A stretch of DNA of 5,074 nt from Candidatus Omnitrophota bacterium (GTDB taxonomy: Bacteria; Omnitrophota; Gorgyraeia; Aquiviventales; Aquiviventaceae), in contig JACQRB010000048.1 of assembly GCA_016206685.1 (NCBI GenBank), positions 1 through 5,074 on the forward strand. Reading direction: 5' to 3'. The translations under genes were made by a program, and so were the position numbers. The notes below the pieces were generated by a model. That model searched no databases. It was not told where the DNA came from and saw nothing but the letters and a program-made list of their open reading frames with translations. This document shows, piece by piece, positions 1 to 5,074 of this stretch (positions within the stretch are counted from its first letter, which is position 1; each line of letters begins with the position of its first letter).

Positions 1-724
1 ACGTGGAGGAGATGACCTCGCCCTTGACCGAGCGCTGCATGTCCGTCACCTCTTCGGGACGCTCATCAATCAGCAGCACGATCAGCACCGCCTCCGGCGT
101 GTTGGTCGTGATGGCGTTGGCGATCTTCTGCAACAGCACCGTCTTGCCGCTGTAGGGCGGGGCCACGATCAGCCCGCGCTGGCCCTTGCCGATGGGGGTG
201 AGCAGATCCATGATGCGGGTCGAGATCTCCGAGGGGACGGTCTCCAGGGTCAGCCGTTGGTTGGGGTAGATGGGCGTGAGGTTATCGAAGAGCACCTTGT
301 CCTTGGCCTCCTCGGGATTCTCGAAGTTGACCGCCTCGACTTTCAGCAGCGCGAAATACCGTTCCCCTTCCTTGGGCGGACGGACCTGCCCGCTGACGGT
401 GTCGCCGGTGCGCAGATCGAACTTGCGGATCTGCGAGGGGGAGACGTAGATGTCATCGGGACAGGGCAGGTAGTTGTAGTTGGGCGAGCGCAGGAACCCA
501 AACCCGTCCGGAAGGATTTCCAGGACCCCCGCGGAGAAGATGAGTCCCTCCTTCTCGGTCTGCGCCTGGAGGATCTTGAAGATCAGATCCTGCTTCTTCA
601 GGCCCGAGAGCCCGTTGACCCCCAGATCCCGGGCCGCCTTGTTCAGCTCGGAGATTTTCAGGTCTTTGAGGGCGGCCAGATCTAAGCGCGCCGTCTGCGT
701 GTGGTTCCCAGCAGTTGATTCCAT
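1..724 (-). CDS. rho: Transcription termination factor Rho, N-terminal 241 codons (gene continues past the left edge)
   Basis: Rho is the hexameric RNA-dependent ATPase/helicase that loads on nascent RNA and releases RNA polymerase in the cytoplasm. Seen here: a Rho_N helical domain at about residues 20-55 (ending LKKQDLIFKILQ); the cold-shock RNA-binding domain at about 63-135 with the RNP1-like DGFGFLRS (73-80), DDIYVSPSQIRKF (90-102) and RPPKEGERYFALLKV (115-129); then the ATPase start with P-loop APPYSGKT (188-195) and LLIDERPEEVT (217-227), whose E221 matches the catalytic glutamate E211 of E. coli. Walker B, Q-loop and R-loop lie outside the window. The ATG at 722-724 is chosen because AGGTGA stands 7 bases upstream. 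The N-terminus is short, without the long insertion of some actinobacterial or Bacteroidetes Rhos. It overlaps the coaE 3' end by 43 bases, so it is probably co-transcribed with polA-coaE. Oddity: Y-S where E. coli has K-A in the P-loop. Confidence 0.98.
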   Translation of the reverse strand, partial: MESTAGNHTQTARLDLAALKDLKISELNKAARDLGVNGLSGLKKQDLIFKILQAQTEKEGLIFSAGVLEILPDGFGFLRSPNYNYLPCPDDIYVSPSQIRKFDLRTGDTVSGQVRPPKEGERYFALLKVEAVNFENPEEAKDKVLFDNLTPIYPNQRLTLETVPSEISTRIMDLLTPIGKGQRGLIVAPPYSGKTVLLQKIANAITTNTPEAVLIVLLIDERPEEVTDMQRSVKGEVISST

Positions 725-1314
725 AGCTGTCTCACCTGCCTCCTGGTTTGCTCCAACCCGTCTGCATTATCCACCACGTCATCCGCCTTCGCGGCTTTCC
801 GCCCCACGTCCCACTGCGCGGCGAGGCGCTCGCTGATCTGCGCCTCGGACATTCCCCGCCCCGCCAACCGCTTCCGCTGAATCTCGGGCGGGGCCGTCAC
901 CACCACGACCCTGTCCACCAGCGACTCCGACCCGGTCTCCATCAAGAGCGGCACATCCAGCACCACCGCGTTGACCCGGTCCCGATTGCGCCCACGGCGC
1001 AATCGGGACAGGCGATGCAGTTGTTGCTTGATGTGCCGGATGACGTGCGGATGCACAATCGCTTCCAGCTCGCGGCGGGCCTGGGTATCGCGAAACACCC
1101 GCTGCGCCAAGCGCGTGCGGTTAATCGTCTCATCCTCGTTGAGGATCTCCCGTCCGAACGTCCGCACCAGCGCCCGCCAGGCCAGGCGCTTGGGTTCCAT
1201 GACCGCGTGCGCGACCTTGTCGGCGTCAATCACCGTCGCCCCCAGCTCGCCGAACATCTTCGCCACGGTGCTCTTGCCCGTGCCCAGGCCCCCCGTGACG
1301 CCCAGGACAATCAT
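682..1314 (-). CDS. coaE: Dephospho-CoA kinase
   Basis: CoaE performs the last step of coenzyme A synthesis in the cytosol, ATP-dependent phosphorylation of the 3'-hydroxyl of dephospho-CoA. The 210-residue product has the family signatures in order: Walker A GGLGTGKST (8-16), VIDADKVAH (28-36), the conserved HP pair (88-89), LDVPLLMETG (119-128), a lid-like region with MSEAQISERLAAQ (155-167), and ADDVVDN (177-183) near the C-terminus. The ATG overlaps the polA stop as ATGA, which suggests translational coupling; no Shine-Dalgarno sequence is visible. The 3' end overlaps rho by 43 bases and encodes a basic tail (TRRRRA). Oddity: residues 103-112 (SRLRRGRNRD) are encoded by a perfect 31-base palindrome. 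From memory of the E. coli protein, the stretch between HP and VPLL is about ten residues longer here, so the palindrome looks like an in-frame insertion. The flanking catalytic motifs are intact, so the enzyme is probably active. Confidence 0.96.
   Translation of the reverse strand: MIVLGVTGGLGTGKSTVAKMFGELGATVIDADKVAHAVMEPKRLAWRALVRTFGREILNEDETINRTRLAQRVFRDTQARRELEAIVHPHVIRHIKQQLHRLSRLRRGRNRDRVNAVVLDVPLLMETGSESLVDRVVVVTAPPEIQRKRLAGRGMSEAQISERLAAQWDVGRKAAKADDVVDNADGLEQTRRQVRQLWNQLLGTTRRRRA
732..737 (-). promoter_or_regulatory. Shine-Dalgarno site of rho
   Basis: On the minus strand AGGTGA lies 7 bases before the rho ATG at 724. It sits inside the coaE coding sequence. It is the only clear Shine-Dalgarno sequence I find in the window and decides the rho start; the starts of polA, coaE, the TPR gene and the cupin gene lack one at normal spacing. 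Confidence 0.75.
979..1009. repeat. Perfect palindrome (14-bp arms, 3-base loop) inside coaE
   Basis: Left arm 979-992 is GTCCCGATTGCGCC, the spacer is CAC (993-995), and right arm 996-1009 is GGCGCAATCGGGAC, an exact reverse complement. Two more pairs (976-977 with 1011-1012) follow one mismatch. It spans the last base of codon 102 and codons 103-112 of coaE. The mRNA would form a very stable hairpin in mid-gene. Unlike other GC palindromes in the window, it is not explained by a conserved protein motif: it falls in a variable loop. A small in-frame mobile palindrome, comparable in style to Rickettsia palindromic elements, is one explanation, but I see no second copy here. Confidence 0.9.
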
Positions 1315-3902
1315 ACAGGTTCGAGGTCCAGCCAGTTGGGACCGCTCTTGACGACGACGCGAAGCGGCACGACCAACTCCACCGCGCGCTCCATCACGTC
1401 TCGCACGAGCGCCACCACGGTTTCCTGCTCCCCGGGAGGGACTTCAAAGACGAGCTCGTCATGCACCTGCAGGATCATGCGGCTCGCCAGGCGGCGGCGG
1501 CGAAACGCCTCGGCCAGGCGCACCATCGCCAATTTGATCAGATCCGCCGCGGTGCCTTGGATCGGGGCATTGACCGCCATGCGCTCGCCGAACTGCCGCA
1601 CGACCGGATCGGGGCTGTTGACCTCCGGGATCAACCGGCGGCGGCCCAGCAGGGTCTGCACGTAGCCGTCTTGCCGGGCCCGGTGGATGTGCTCATCCAG
1701 ACACGCGCGCACCCGAGGATAGCGGGCGAAGTAGGCGGCGATGAAGGCGGCGGCCTCCTCGTGCGGGATCCCCAATTCCTTCGAGAGGCCGTGGGCGCTC
1801 ATCCCGTAGATGATCCCGAAGTTGACCGCTTTCATGGCGCTGCGCATCTCGGGCGTGACGTCCTCCTCCGGCACGCCGTAGATGAGCGAGGCGGTGTGGC
1901 GGTGGATGTCGCGGTCCTGTCGGAACACGTCGAGCAGCGCCGGGTCATTCGACAGGTGCGCCAGGATGCGCAGCTCGATCTGGGAATAATCCGCCGCCAC
2001 CAGGACCCACCCCGGCTCTCCGGGGATGAAGGCTTGGCGAATCTGCCGGCCCAGCTCGGTCTTGATGGGGATGTTTTGAAGATTCGGCTCGCTTGACGAC
2101 AGCCGCCCCGTCGCCGTCCCGGCCTGATTGAAGGAGGAGTGCAAGCGGTTGGTGGCGGGATCCAGCAATTGCGGGAGCGCGTCCAGATAGGTCGAGACGA
2201 GCTTGGTCAATTCCCGGTACTCGATGAGCTTCTGCGGCAGGGGATGCCGGTCCGCCAGCTGACGGAGCACCTCGCTGTCCGTCGAGGGGCCGGTCTTGGT
2301 CCGTTTCACCACGGGCAGCTTGAGCCGCCCGAACAACACCTCGGCCAGTTGCTTGGGCGAGTTGAGATTGAACTCGGTGCCTGCGAGGCGGTAAATCTCC
2401 TCGGAGAGCGTGTGGAGCTGGGCGTGCATCCGAGCGCGCAGGGACCCCAGCAGCCCCCGGTCAACGGCCACCCCCGCCGATTCCATGTCGGCCAGCACGT
2501 GCACCAGCGGCAGCTCCAGATCCTCGTAGAGCCGCTCGAGCTGCGCGCGACGCAGCTCCTCACGCAGCCGCTTCGCCAGCGGCAGGATGGCGCAGGCGTG
2601 GCTGGCAATGGTCTCCAATGACGCCACCGCCCCCAGCCGCCATTCGAGCCATTCCTCGGCGGTGTCTTGCAACGTCGGGCTCGATCTGGCGGGGTTGAGC
2701 AGATATGCCGCGATCATCGTGTCATCGGTGAGACCCTGCATGTCTTTGCCCAGGACGTTGAGCCATCGCAACGCGGCCTTCAGATCATGCCCAAGTTTTG
2801 GACGGGTCGCACGGGCCAGCCACTGCCACAGCGGCTCCAGGGAAGCGTTCGAAGAGCCGAGGTGTTCCAGAGGAAGCAGCCACGCTTCGTTCGAGTTCCA
2901 CGCCAGCGCCAGGACCGTCGTCCCGGAGGCGCGATCATGATGACTCCACACCGCGGCAGGATCCGGTGAGGCGAACCAGCCGGACAATGCCGTGAAACTC
3001 GAGGCATCGCGCACCACATGCGCGCGGACCTGCCGGCGCGCGTCAGCCGGCGCCTGGGCATCCAGCTCGGCGAGCAAGCGTTTAAAGTCCAACATCCGAA
3101 AGAGCTTGCGCAGCGCGGTCCAGTCCGGCTCGCACACCGCCAAGTCGCTCAACCGGGCCTCGATGGGAACCTGGTCGTCAATCCGCGCCAACTCCCGCGC
3201 CAGCTCGACCTGCTCGCGGTGCTGCGCCAGGGTCACGCGCTGGCTGGCGCTCTTGAGGTCATCCAGATGCTCGTACACCCCTTCCACGCTGCCGAACTGG
3301 CGCAACAGCTCGGAGGCGGTCTTTTCCCCGATCCCCGGCACGCCGGGGATGTTGTCGATCGCATCCCCCATCAGGGCCATCAAGTCAACCATGCGCTCCG
3401 GCGGGACCCCATAGCGCGCCTGCACGGCGCCGGCATCGAGCACGACATGGTCTTTATGGGGGTTGTACACTTTAATCCGCGGCCCGACCAGCTGCAGGGC
3501 GTCCTTATCCCCAGTCACCAACAACACCTCGCACGCGGCCGCGATGCGCCGCGCGAGCGTGGCCAGCAGGTCTTCGGCCTCATAGCCTTCCAACTGAAAC
3601 ACCGGAATCCGGTACGCCGCCAGGAGCTCTTTGACGAGCGGCAACTGCGCGATCAACGGATCGGGCATGGGCTTGCGCTGGATCTTGTAGTCAGGGAAGC
3701 GCTCGTGGCGAAAGGTCGGTTTGCCCGCGTCAAACGCCACCGCCAGGTACGCCGGCTGCTTGGCCTTGCGCAGGGCGCCCAGCATCATCGCAAACCCGTA
3801 CACCGCGTTCGTCGGCCGCCCGTCCGAGGCGGACAAGACGCGAATCGCGTAGAACGCCCGGTAGCAGAAGGCCGTGCCATCGATGAGAAACGCCTGGGGC
3901 AT
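1311..3902 (-). CDS. polA: DNA polymerase I (5' nuclease + polymerase; proofreading site degenerate)
   Basis: DNA polymerase I fills gaps and removes RNA primers in Okazaki fragment maturation and excision repair. The 863-residue product has three regions. The 5' nuclease (about 1-285) has D8 in LIDGTAFCYRAF, GYEAED (106-111), VTGDKDALQL (129-138), GDAIDNIPG (179-187) and the helix-hairpin-helix PGVPGIGEKTA (186-196). The 3'-5' exonuclease-like region (about 295-455) lacks the metal-binding acids. The A-family polymerase (about 460-863) has TGRLSSSEPNLQNIP (598-612), motif A with D638 and steric-gate E643, motif B with R687, K691 and F695, and motif C VHDE with H814, D815 and E816. Length resembles the non-proofreading Taq and Bacillus enzymes more than E. 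coli (928). The ATG at 3900-3902 is the first start after an in-frame TAG, with no Shine-Dalgarno sequence. The stop overlaps the coaE start. GYEAED replaces the usual EADD, a conservative change. Confidence 0.98.
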   Translation of the reverse strand: MPQAFLIDGTAFCYRAFYAIRVLSASDGRPTNAVYGFAMMLGALRKAKQPAYLAVAFDAGKPTFRHERFPDYKIQRKPMPDPLIAQLPLVKELLAAYRIPVFQLEGYEAEDLLATLARRIAAACEVLLVTGDKDALQLVGPRIKVYNPHKDHVVLDAGAVQARYGVPPERMVDLMALMGDAIDNIPGVPGIGEKTASELLRQFGSVEGVYEHLDDLKSASQRVTLAQHREQVELARELARIDDQVPIEARLSDLAVCEPDWTALRKLFRMLDFKRLLAELDAQAPADARRQVRAHVVRDASSFTALSGWFASPDPAAVWSHHDRASGTTVLALAWNSNEAWLLPLEHLGSSNASLEPLWQWLARATRPKLGHDLKAALRWLNVLGKDMQGLTDDTMIAAYLLNPARSSPTLQDTAEEWLEWRLGAVASLETIASHACAILPLAKRLREELRRAQLERLYEDLELPLVHVLADMESAGVAVDRGLLGSLRARMHAQLHTLSEEIYRLAGTEFNLNSPKQLAEVLFGRLKLPVVKRTKTGPSTDSEVLRQLADRHPLPQKLIEYRELTKLVSTYLDALPQLLDPATNRLHSSFNQAGTATGRLSSSEPNLQNIPIKTELGRQIRQAFIPGEPGWVLVAADYSQIELRILAHLSNDPALLDVFRQDRDIHRHTASLIYGVPEEDVTPEMRSAMKAVNFGIIYGMSAHGLSKELGIPHEEAAAFIAAYFARYPRVRACLDEHIHRARQDGYVQTLLGRRRLIPEVNSPDPVVRQFGERMAVNAPIQGTAADLIKLAMVRLAEAFRRRRLASRMILQVHDELVFEVPPGEQETVVALVRDVMERAVELVVPLRVVVKSGPNWLDLEPV

Positions 3903-4009
3903 GTTGACCGGGATCGCGACGGATGATCCCGACCCTGGATTGGCACGCTATGAGAACTCGCGGTTGACGGTGGTTCGACTCGAGGGAAACGCGGTGGCCG
4001 TGTGAAGGA
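3903..4009. other. Spacer between the TPR gene and polA, no clear promoter
   Basis: This 107-base gap holds the polA leader. I looked on the minus strand for -35/-10 pairs: TTCACA and a TCATAG-like hexamer occur, but not at usable spacing with each other. No T-rich terminator follows the TPR stop codon. The likely reading is that polA is transcribed from the promoter upstream of the TPR gene, or from a promoter type not recognisable by eye. Confidence 0.5.
3909..3931 (-). promoter_or_regulatory. Hairpin directly upstream of the polA start codon
   Basis: Arms CGGGATC (3909-3915) and GATCCCG (3925-3931) are perfect complements around a 9-base loop. In the polA mRNA the stem ends 6 bases before the ATG, where a Shine-Dalgarno sequence would normally be, and no T-run follows, so it is not an intrinsic terminator. 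It could limit ribosome access to polA. A regulatory role is inference; a 7-bp GC-rich stem can also occur by chance. Confidence 0.4.
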
Positions 4010-4020
4010 CTACCACCGTC
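3966..4020. repeat. Long-span 9-bp inverted repeat at the TPR gene 3' end
   Basis: GACGGTGGT (3966-3974) and ACCACCGTC (4012-4020) are exact reverse complements 37 bases apart. The right arm lies in the last codons of the TPR gene and touches its TAG stop; the left arm is in the spacer before polA. The loop is too long and T-poor for a standard Rho-independent terminator. It could be a transcript-stabilising stem, a split binding site or chance. Confidence 0.35.
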
Positions 4021-4591
4021 CGAATAGCTCAGTCGTCGCCTGAAATTCCTTCACGCTCTGCTCGTGCGCTTTCAGTTCTTGCTGGACGACGTGCCGGCGC
4101 GTGTAGATTTTGCCTTTCAAGCCTGGATACGATTCCAAGACCCCCAGCGCGGCCAGCCGTTCTTCCGCGCGCGCGGTCCAGGCCTCCTCGGGATCCCCAA
4201 GCTGGTAGCGCTTGAGCCAGTGGAAAATGGCTTTTTCTCTCTCGCCCAATCGCTCATGCGCCATCGCCAGATTGGAGTGCGCTTCCAGGTAATTGGGGTC
4301 TATCGCCAACGCCCGCTCGTAGGCGAGCTTGGCGTCCTCCAGCCGTCCCATCCCCTCCAAGAGGACCCCCGCGTCGTTCAGGGGCGTGGGGTAGGATGGA
4401 TCCAGCGCCGCGGCCTTTTGGTAGGCTGCCAGGGCGCCTTCCCTATCGCCTTGCTGCTGCCGCTCATAGCCTGCCAAACGATAGGCCACGGCTTCCTCAC
4501 GAAAGCTGCTGCTGAAGGTGACCGTGTGTGGGAAACTGATGAGGCAGGTTAGCGTCCCTACAGCAAGCCACCACTGCGCTCTGCTGCTCAT
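4010..4591 (-). CDS. Tetratricopeptide-repeat protein with N-terminal hydrophobic segment
   Basis: TPR proteins are helical scaffolds for protein-protein contacts; no specific partner can be named. From the ATG at 4591 the product has 193 residues. A hydrophobic stretch at about 7-26 (WWLAVGTLTCLISF) suggests a signal peptide or membrane anchor, so the repeats would lie outside the cytoplasm; the cysteine lacks a proper lipobox (T at -1), so a lipoprotein is unlikely. Three consecutive 34-residue TPR units follow at about 34-67, 68-101 and 102-135, with typical G/A/Y positions and closing turns ALDPSY and AIDPNY. A charged C-terminal tail (136-193) with EEAWTARAEERLAALG is not TPR-like. An upstream in-frame ATG at 4609 would add six residues, but it overlaps the predicted -10 element, so 4591 is preferred. 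The gene is 107 bases ahead of polA and may share its transcript; a functional link is not evident. Confidence 0.85.
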   Translation of the reverse strand: MSSRAQWWLAVGTLTCLISFPHTVTFSSSFREEAVAYRLAGYERQQQGDREGALAAYQKAAALDPSYPTPLNDAGVLLEGMGRLEDAKLAYERALAIDPNYLEAHSNLAMAHERLGEREKAIFHWLKRYQLGDPEEAWTARAEERLAALGVLESYPGLKGKIYTRRHVVQQELKAHEQSVKEFQATTELFGRW

Positions 4592-4599
4592 TCCCTTGC

Positions 4600-4629
4600 A
4601 CTGTAGCATGTTTCGGCTGGGCCTGTCAA
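4600..4629 (-). promoter_or_regulatory. Sigma-70-type promoter for the TPR gene
   Basis: On the minus strand there is a perfect TTGACA (4624-4629), an 18-base spacer, then TACAGT (4600-4605), preceded by TG one base upstream as in extended -10 promoters. Only 8 bases separate the -10 element from the ATG at 4591, so the expected transcription start falls at or within about two bases of that ATG. The 48-base gap between the cupin and TPR genes consists mostly of this promoter. It may also drive polA-coaE-rho. Confidence 0.65.
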
Positions 4630-4657
4630 GGCCGTTCGCGGAGCCGCCGCCGGAGCA

Positions 4658-4972
4658 TCAAGCCGTCACATAGAGGTAGTGACTGACGCGCGTGGTTCGG
4701 TTGATGACCCGATGCCGGACGCCGGACGGGATGAACGCGCACTGCCCCGCACGAACCGTCGTCGCCTGCGTCCGCCCGCGTCCATTCCGGTATTCCACCC
4801 GCACCGAGCCGGCCAATGCGACCAGGAGCTCTTCGCGCCTGGCGGTGGAGTGCCAGTCCATCACGCCATGAGGCGGTAAGCGCACCGACCGGCCTCGTAA
4901 CCGCTTGGCGGTCTTGGGAAGGAGCTTGCCGGTCCGCGCGTACGAACGCCGCTCAACGCCCCGTGCGCGCAT
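4658..4972 (-). CDS. Small single-domain cupin protein
   Basis: The 104-residue product is a one-domain beta-barrel of the cupin type. Motif 1 is visible as WHSTARREELLVALAG (40-55), with H41, E48 and G55. The usual second histidine of HxH is T43. Motif 2 matches the consensus fully: GQCAFIPSGVRHRVIN (76-91) with P82, G84, H87 and N91. Such small cupins often bind a metal ion through three histidines and a glutamate; here three of four ligands remain, so catalysis, if any, is uncertain and a sensing or binding role is possible. Substrate unknown. The ATG at 4970-4972 is the only start that keeps the conserved RTGKLLPKTAKRLRG leader, and it overlaps the larB end by 20 bases in another frame, which suggests coupled translation. 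The N-terminal half is arginine-rich. There is no signal peptide, so it is cytosolic. Confidence 0.85.
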   Translation of the reverse strand: MRARGVERRSYARTGKLLPKTAKRLRGRSVRLPPHGVMDWHSTARREELLVALAGSVRVEYRNGRGRTQATTVRAGQCAFIPSGVRHRVINRTTRVSHYLYVTA

Positions 4973-5074
4973 TGATGATATGGGCCAGATAGCCGGCGCC
5001 AAACCCGTTGTCGATATTGACCACGCCGATCCCCGGCACGCAGCTGTTGAGCATAGTGAGCAGCGGTCCCACGC
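4953..5074 (-). CDS. larB: LarB, nickel-pincer cofactor biosynthesis protein, C-terminal 39 codons (5' part beyond the right edge)
   Basis: LarB is a PurE-related carboxylase/hydrolase that converts nicotinic acid adenine dinucleotide to pyridinium-3,5-biscarboxylic acid mononucleotide, the first step to the nickel-pincer cofactor of lactate racemase-type enzymes. Only the tail is present, reading LTMLNSCVPGIGVVNIDNGF followed by GAGYLAHIINARTGR and TGA at 4953-4955. The NSC.PG...VNIDNGFGAG pattern is characteristic of LarB C-termini and is not found in PurE itself. LarC and LarE are not in the window. The catalytic part cannot be judged. The assignment rests on recognising this short motif. 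Confidence 0.82.
   Translation of the reverse strand, partial: VGPLLTMLNSCVPGIGVVNIDNGFGAGYLAHIINARTGR

Noticed and set aside
748..1665. Long plus-strand open frame of 305 codons across coaE and polA
   Set aside because: It is antisense to two well-supported genes, and its Arg/His/Pro-rich product has no recognisable motif; it is a codon-bias shadow. The same holds for the plus-strand frames at 257-685, 1461-2096, 2139-2621, 3018-3926 and 4064-4552.
3331..3350. Palindrome ATCCCCGGC/GCCGGGGAT inside polA
   Set aside because: It falls on the codons for the conserved IPGVPGI of the helix-hairpin-helix motif; the symmetry follows from Pro-Gly repeats and GC-rich codon choice. A similar but shorter case at about 2003-2018 comes from PGEPG.
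3940..3957. TGGCACG on the plus strand, resembling the -24 box of a sigma-54 promoter
   Set aside because: The required GC at the -12 position is missing (GAGA follows at that distance) and no plus-strand gene lies downstream.
4630..4657. GC-rich stretch after the cupin stop as a possible terminator
   Set aside because: The repeated GCTCCG units are direct, not inverted, repeats, and no T-run follows.
4972..5002. Upstream TTG start for the cupin gene at 5002
   Set aside because: It would add ten residues read entirely inside larB in another frame, with no Shine-Dalgarno sequence; the ATG at 4972 is simpler and keeps all cupin motifs.
1..5074. A new defence, mobile or CRISPR system
   Set aside because: All supported genes are housekeeping or small accessory genes; no transposase, integrase, repeat array, nuclease-helicase cassette or toxin-antitoxin pair is visible on either strand.

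Overview
The window is a compact, GC-rich bacterial chromosome segment in which every supported gene lies on the minus strand. In transcription order, from right to left, it holds: the last 39 codons of larB; a small single-domain cupin gene overlapping the larB end; a short spacer with a good sigma-70-type promoter; a tetratricopeptide-repeat (TPR) protein gene with an N-terminal hydrophobic segment; a 107-base spacer; polA; coaE; and the first 241 codons of rho, which runs off the left edge. I see no rRNA, tRNA, CRISPR array, insertion sequence or phage gene. The many plus-strand open frames are antisense shadows of GC-rich genes.

Right part (4610-5074). The LarB C-terminus belongs to nickel-pincer cofactor synthesis. 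It is followed, with a 20-base overlap, by a 104-residue cupin that has one conserved metal histidine replaced by threonine.

Middle (3903-4629). A TTGACA/extended -10 promoter sits so close to the TPR gene that transcription should begin almost at its ATG, so the mRNA would be leaderless or nearly so. Between the TPR gene and polA there is no convincing promoter. There is a 7-bp hairpin directly in front of the polA ATG and a separate long-span 9-bp inverted repeat.

Left part (1-3902). polA, coaE and rho are tightly coupled. polA and coaE share an ATGA stop/start, and coaE and rho overlap by 43 bases. PolA keeps its 5' nuclease and polymerase motifs but has lost the 3'-5' proofreading residues. 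CoaE carries an in-frame, perfectly palindromic insertion of about ten codons. Rho has a variant P-loop.

The genes are mainly housekeeping: DNA repair and replication, coenzyme A synthesis and transcription termination. The organism is a free-living-type, GC-rich bacterium. A non-proofreading PolA, weak Shine-Dalgarno use and the polA-coaE-rho linkage suggest a deep-branching or uncultured lineage; something like Omnitrophota is one possibility, but this is a guess and the window alone does not settle it. I found no new defence or mobile system. The most unusual element is the palindrome inside coaE.
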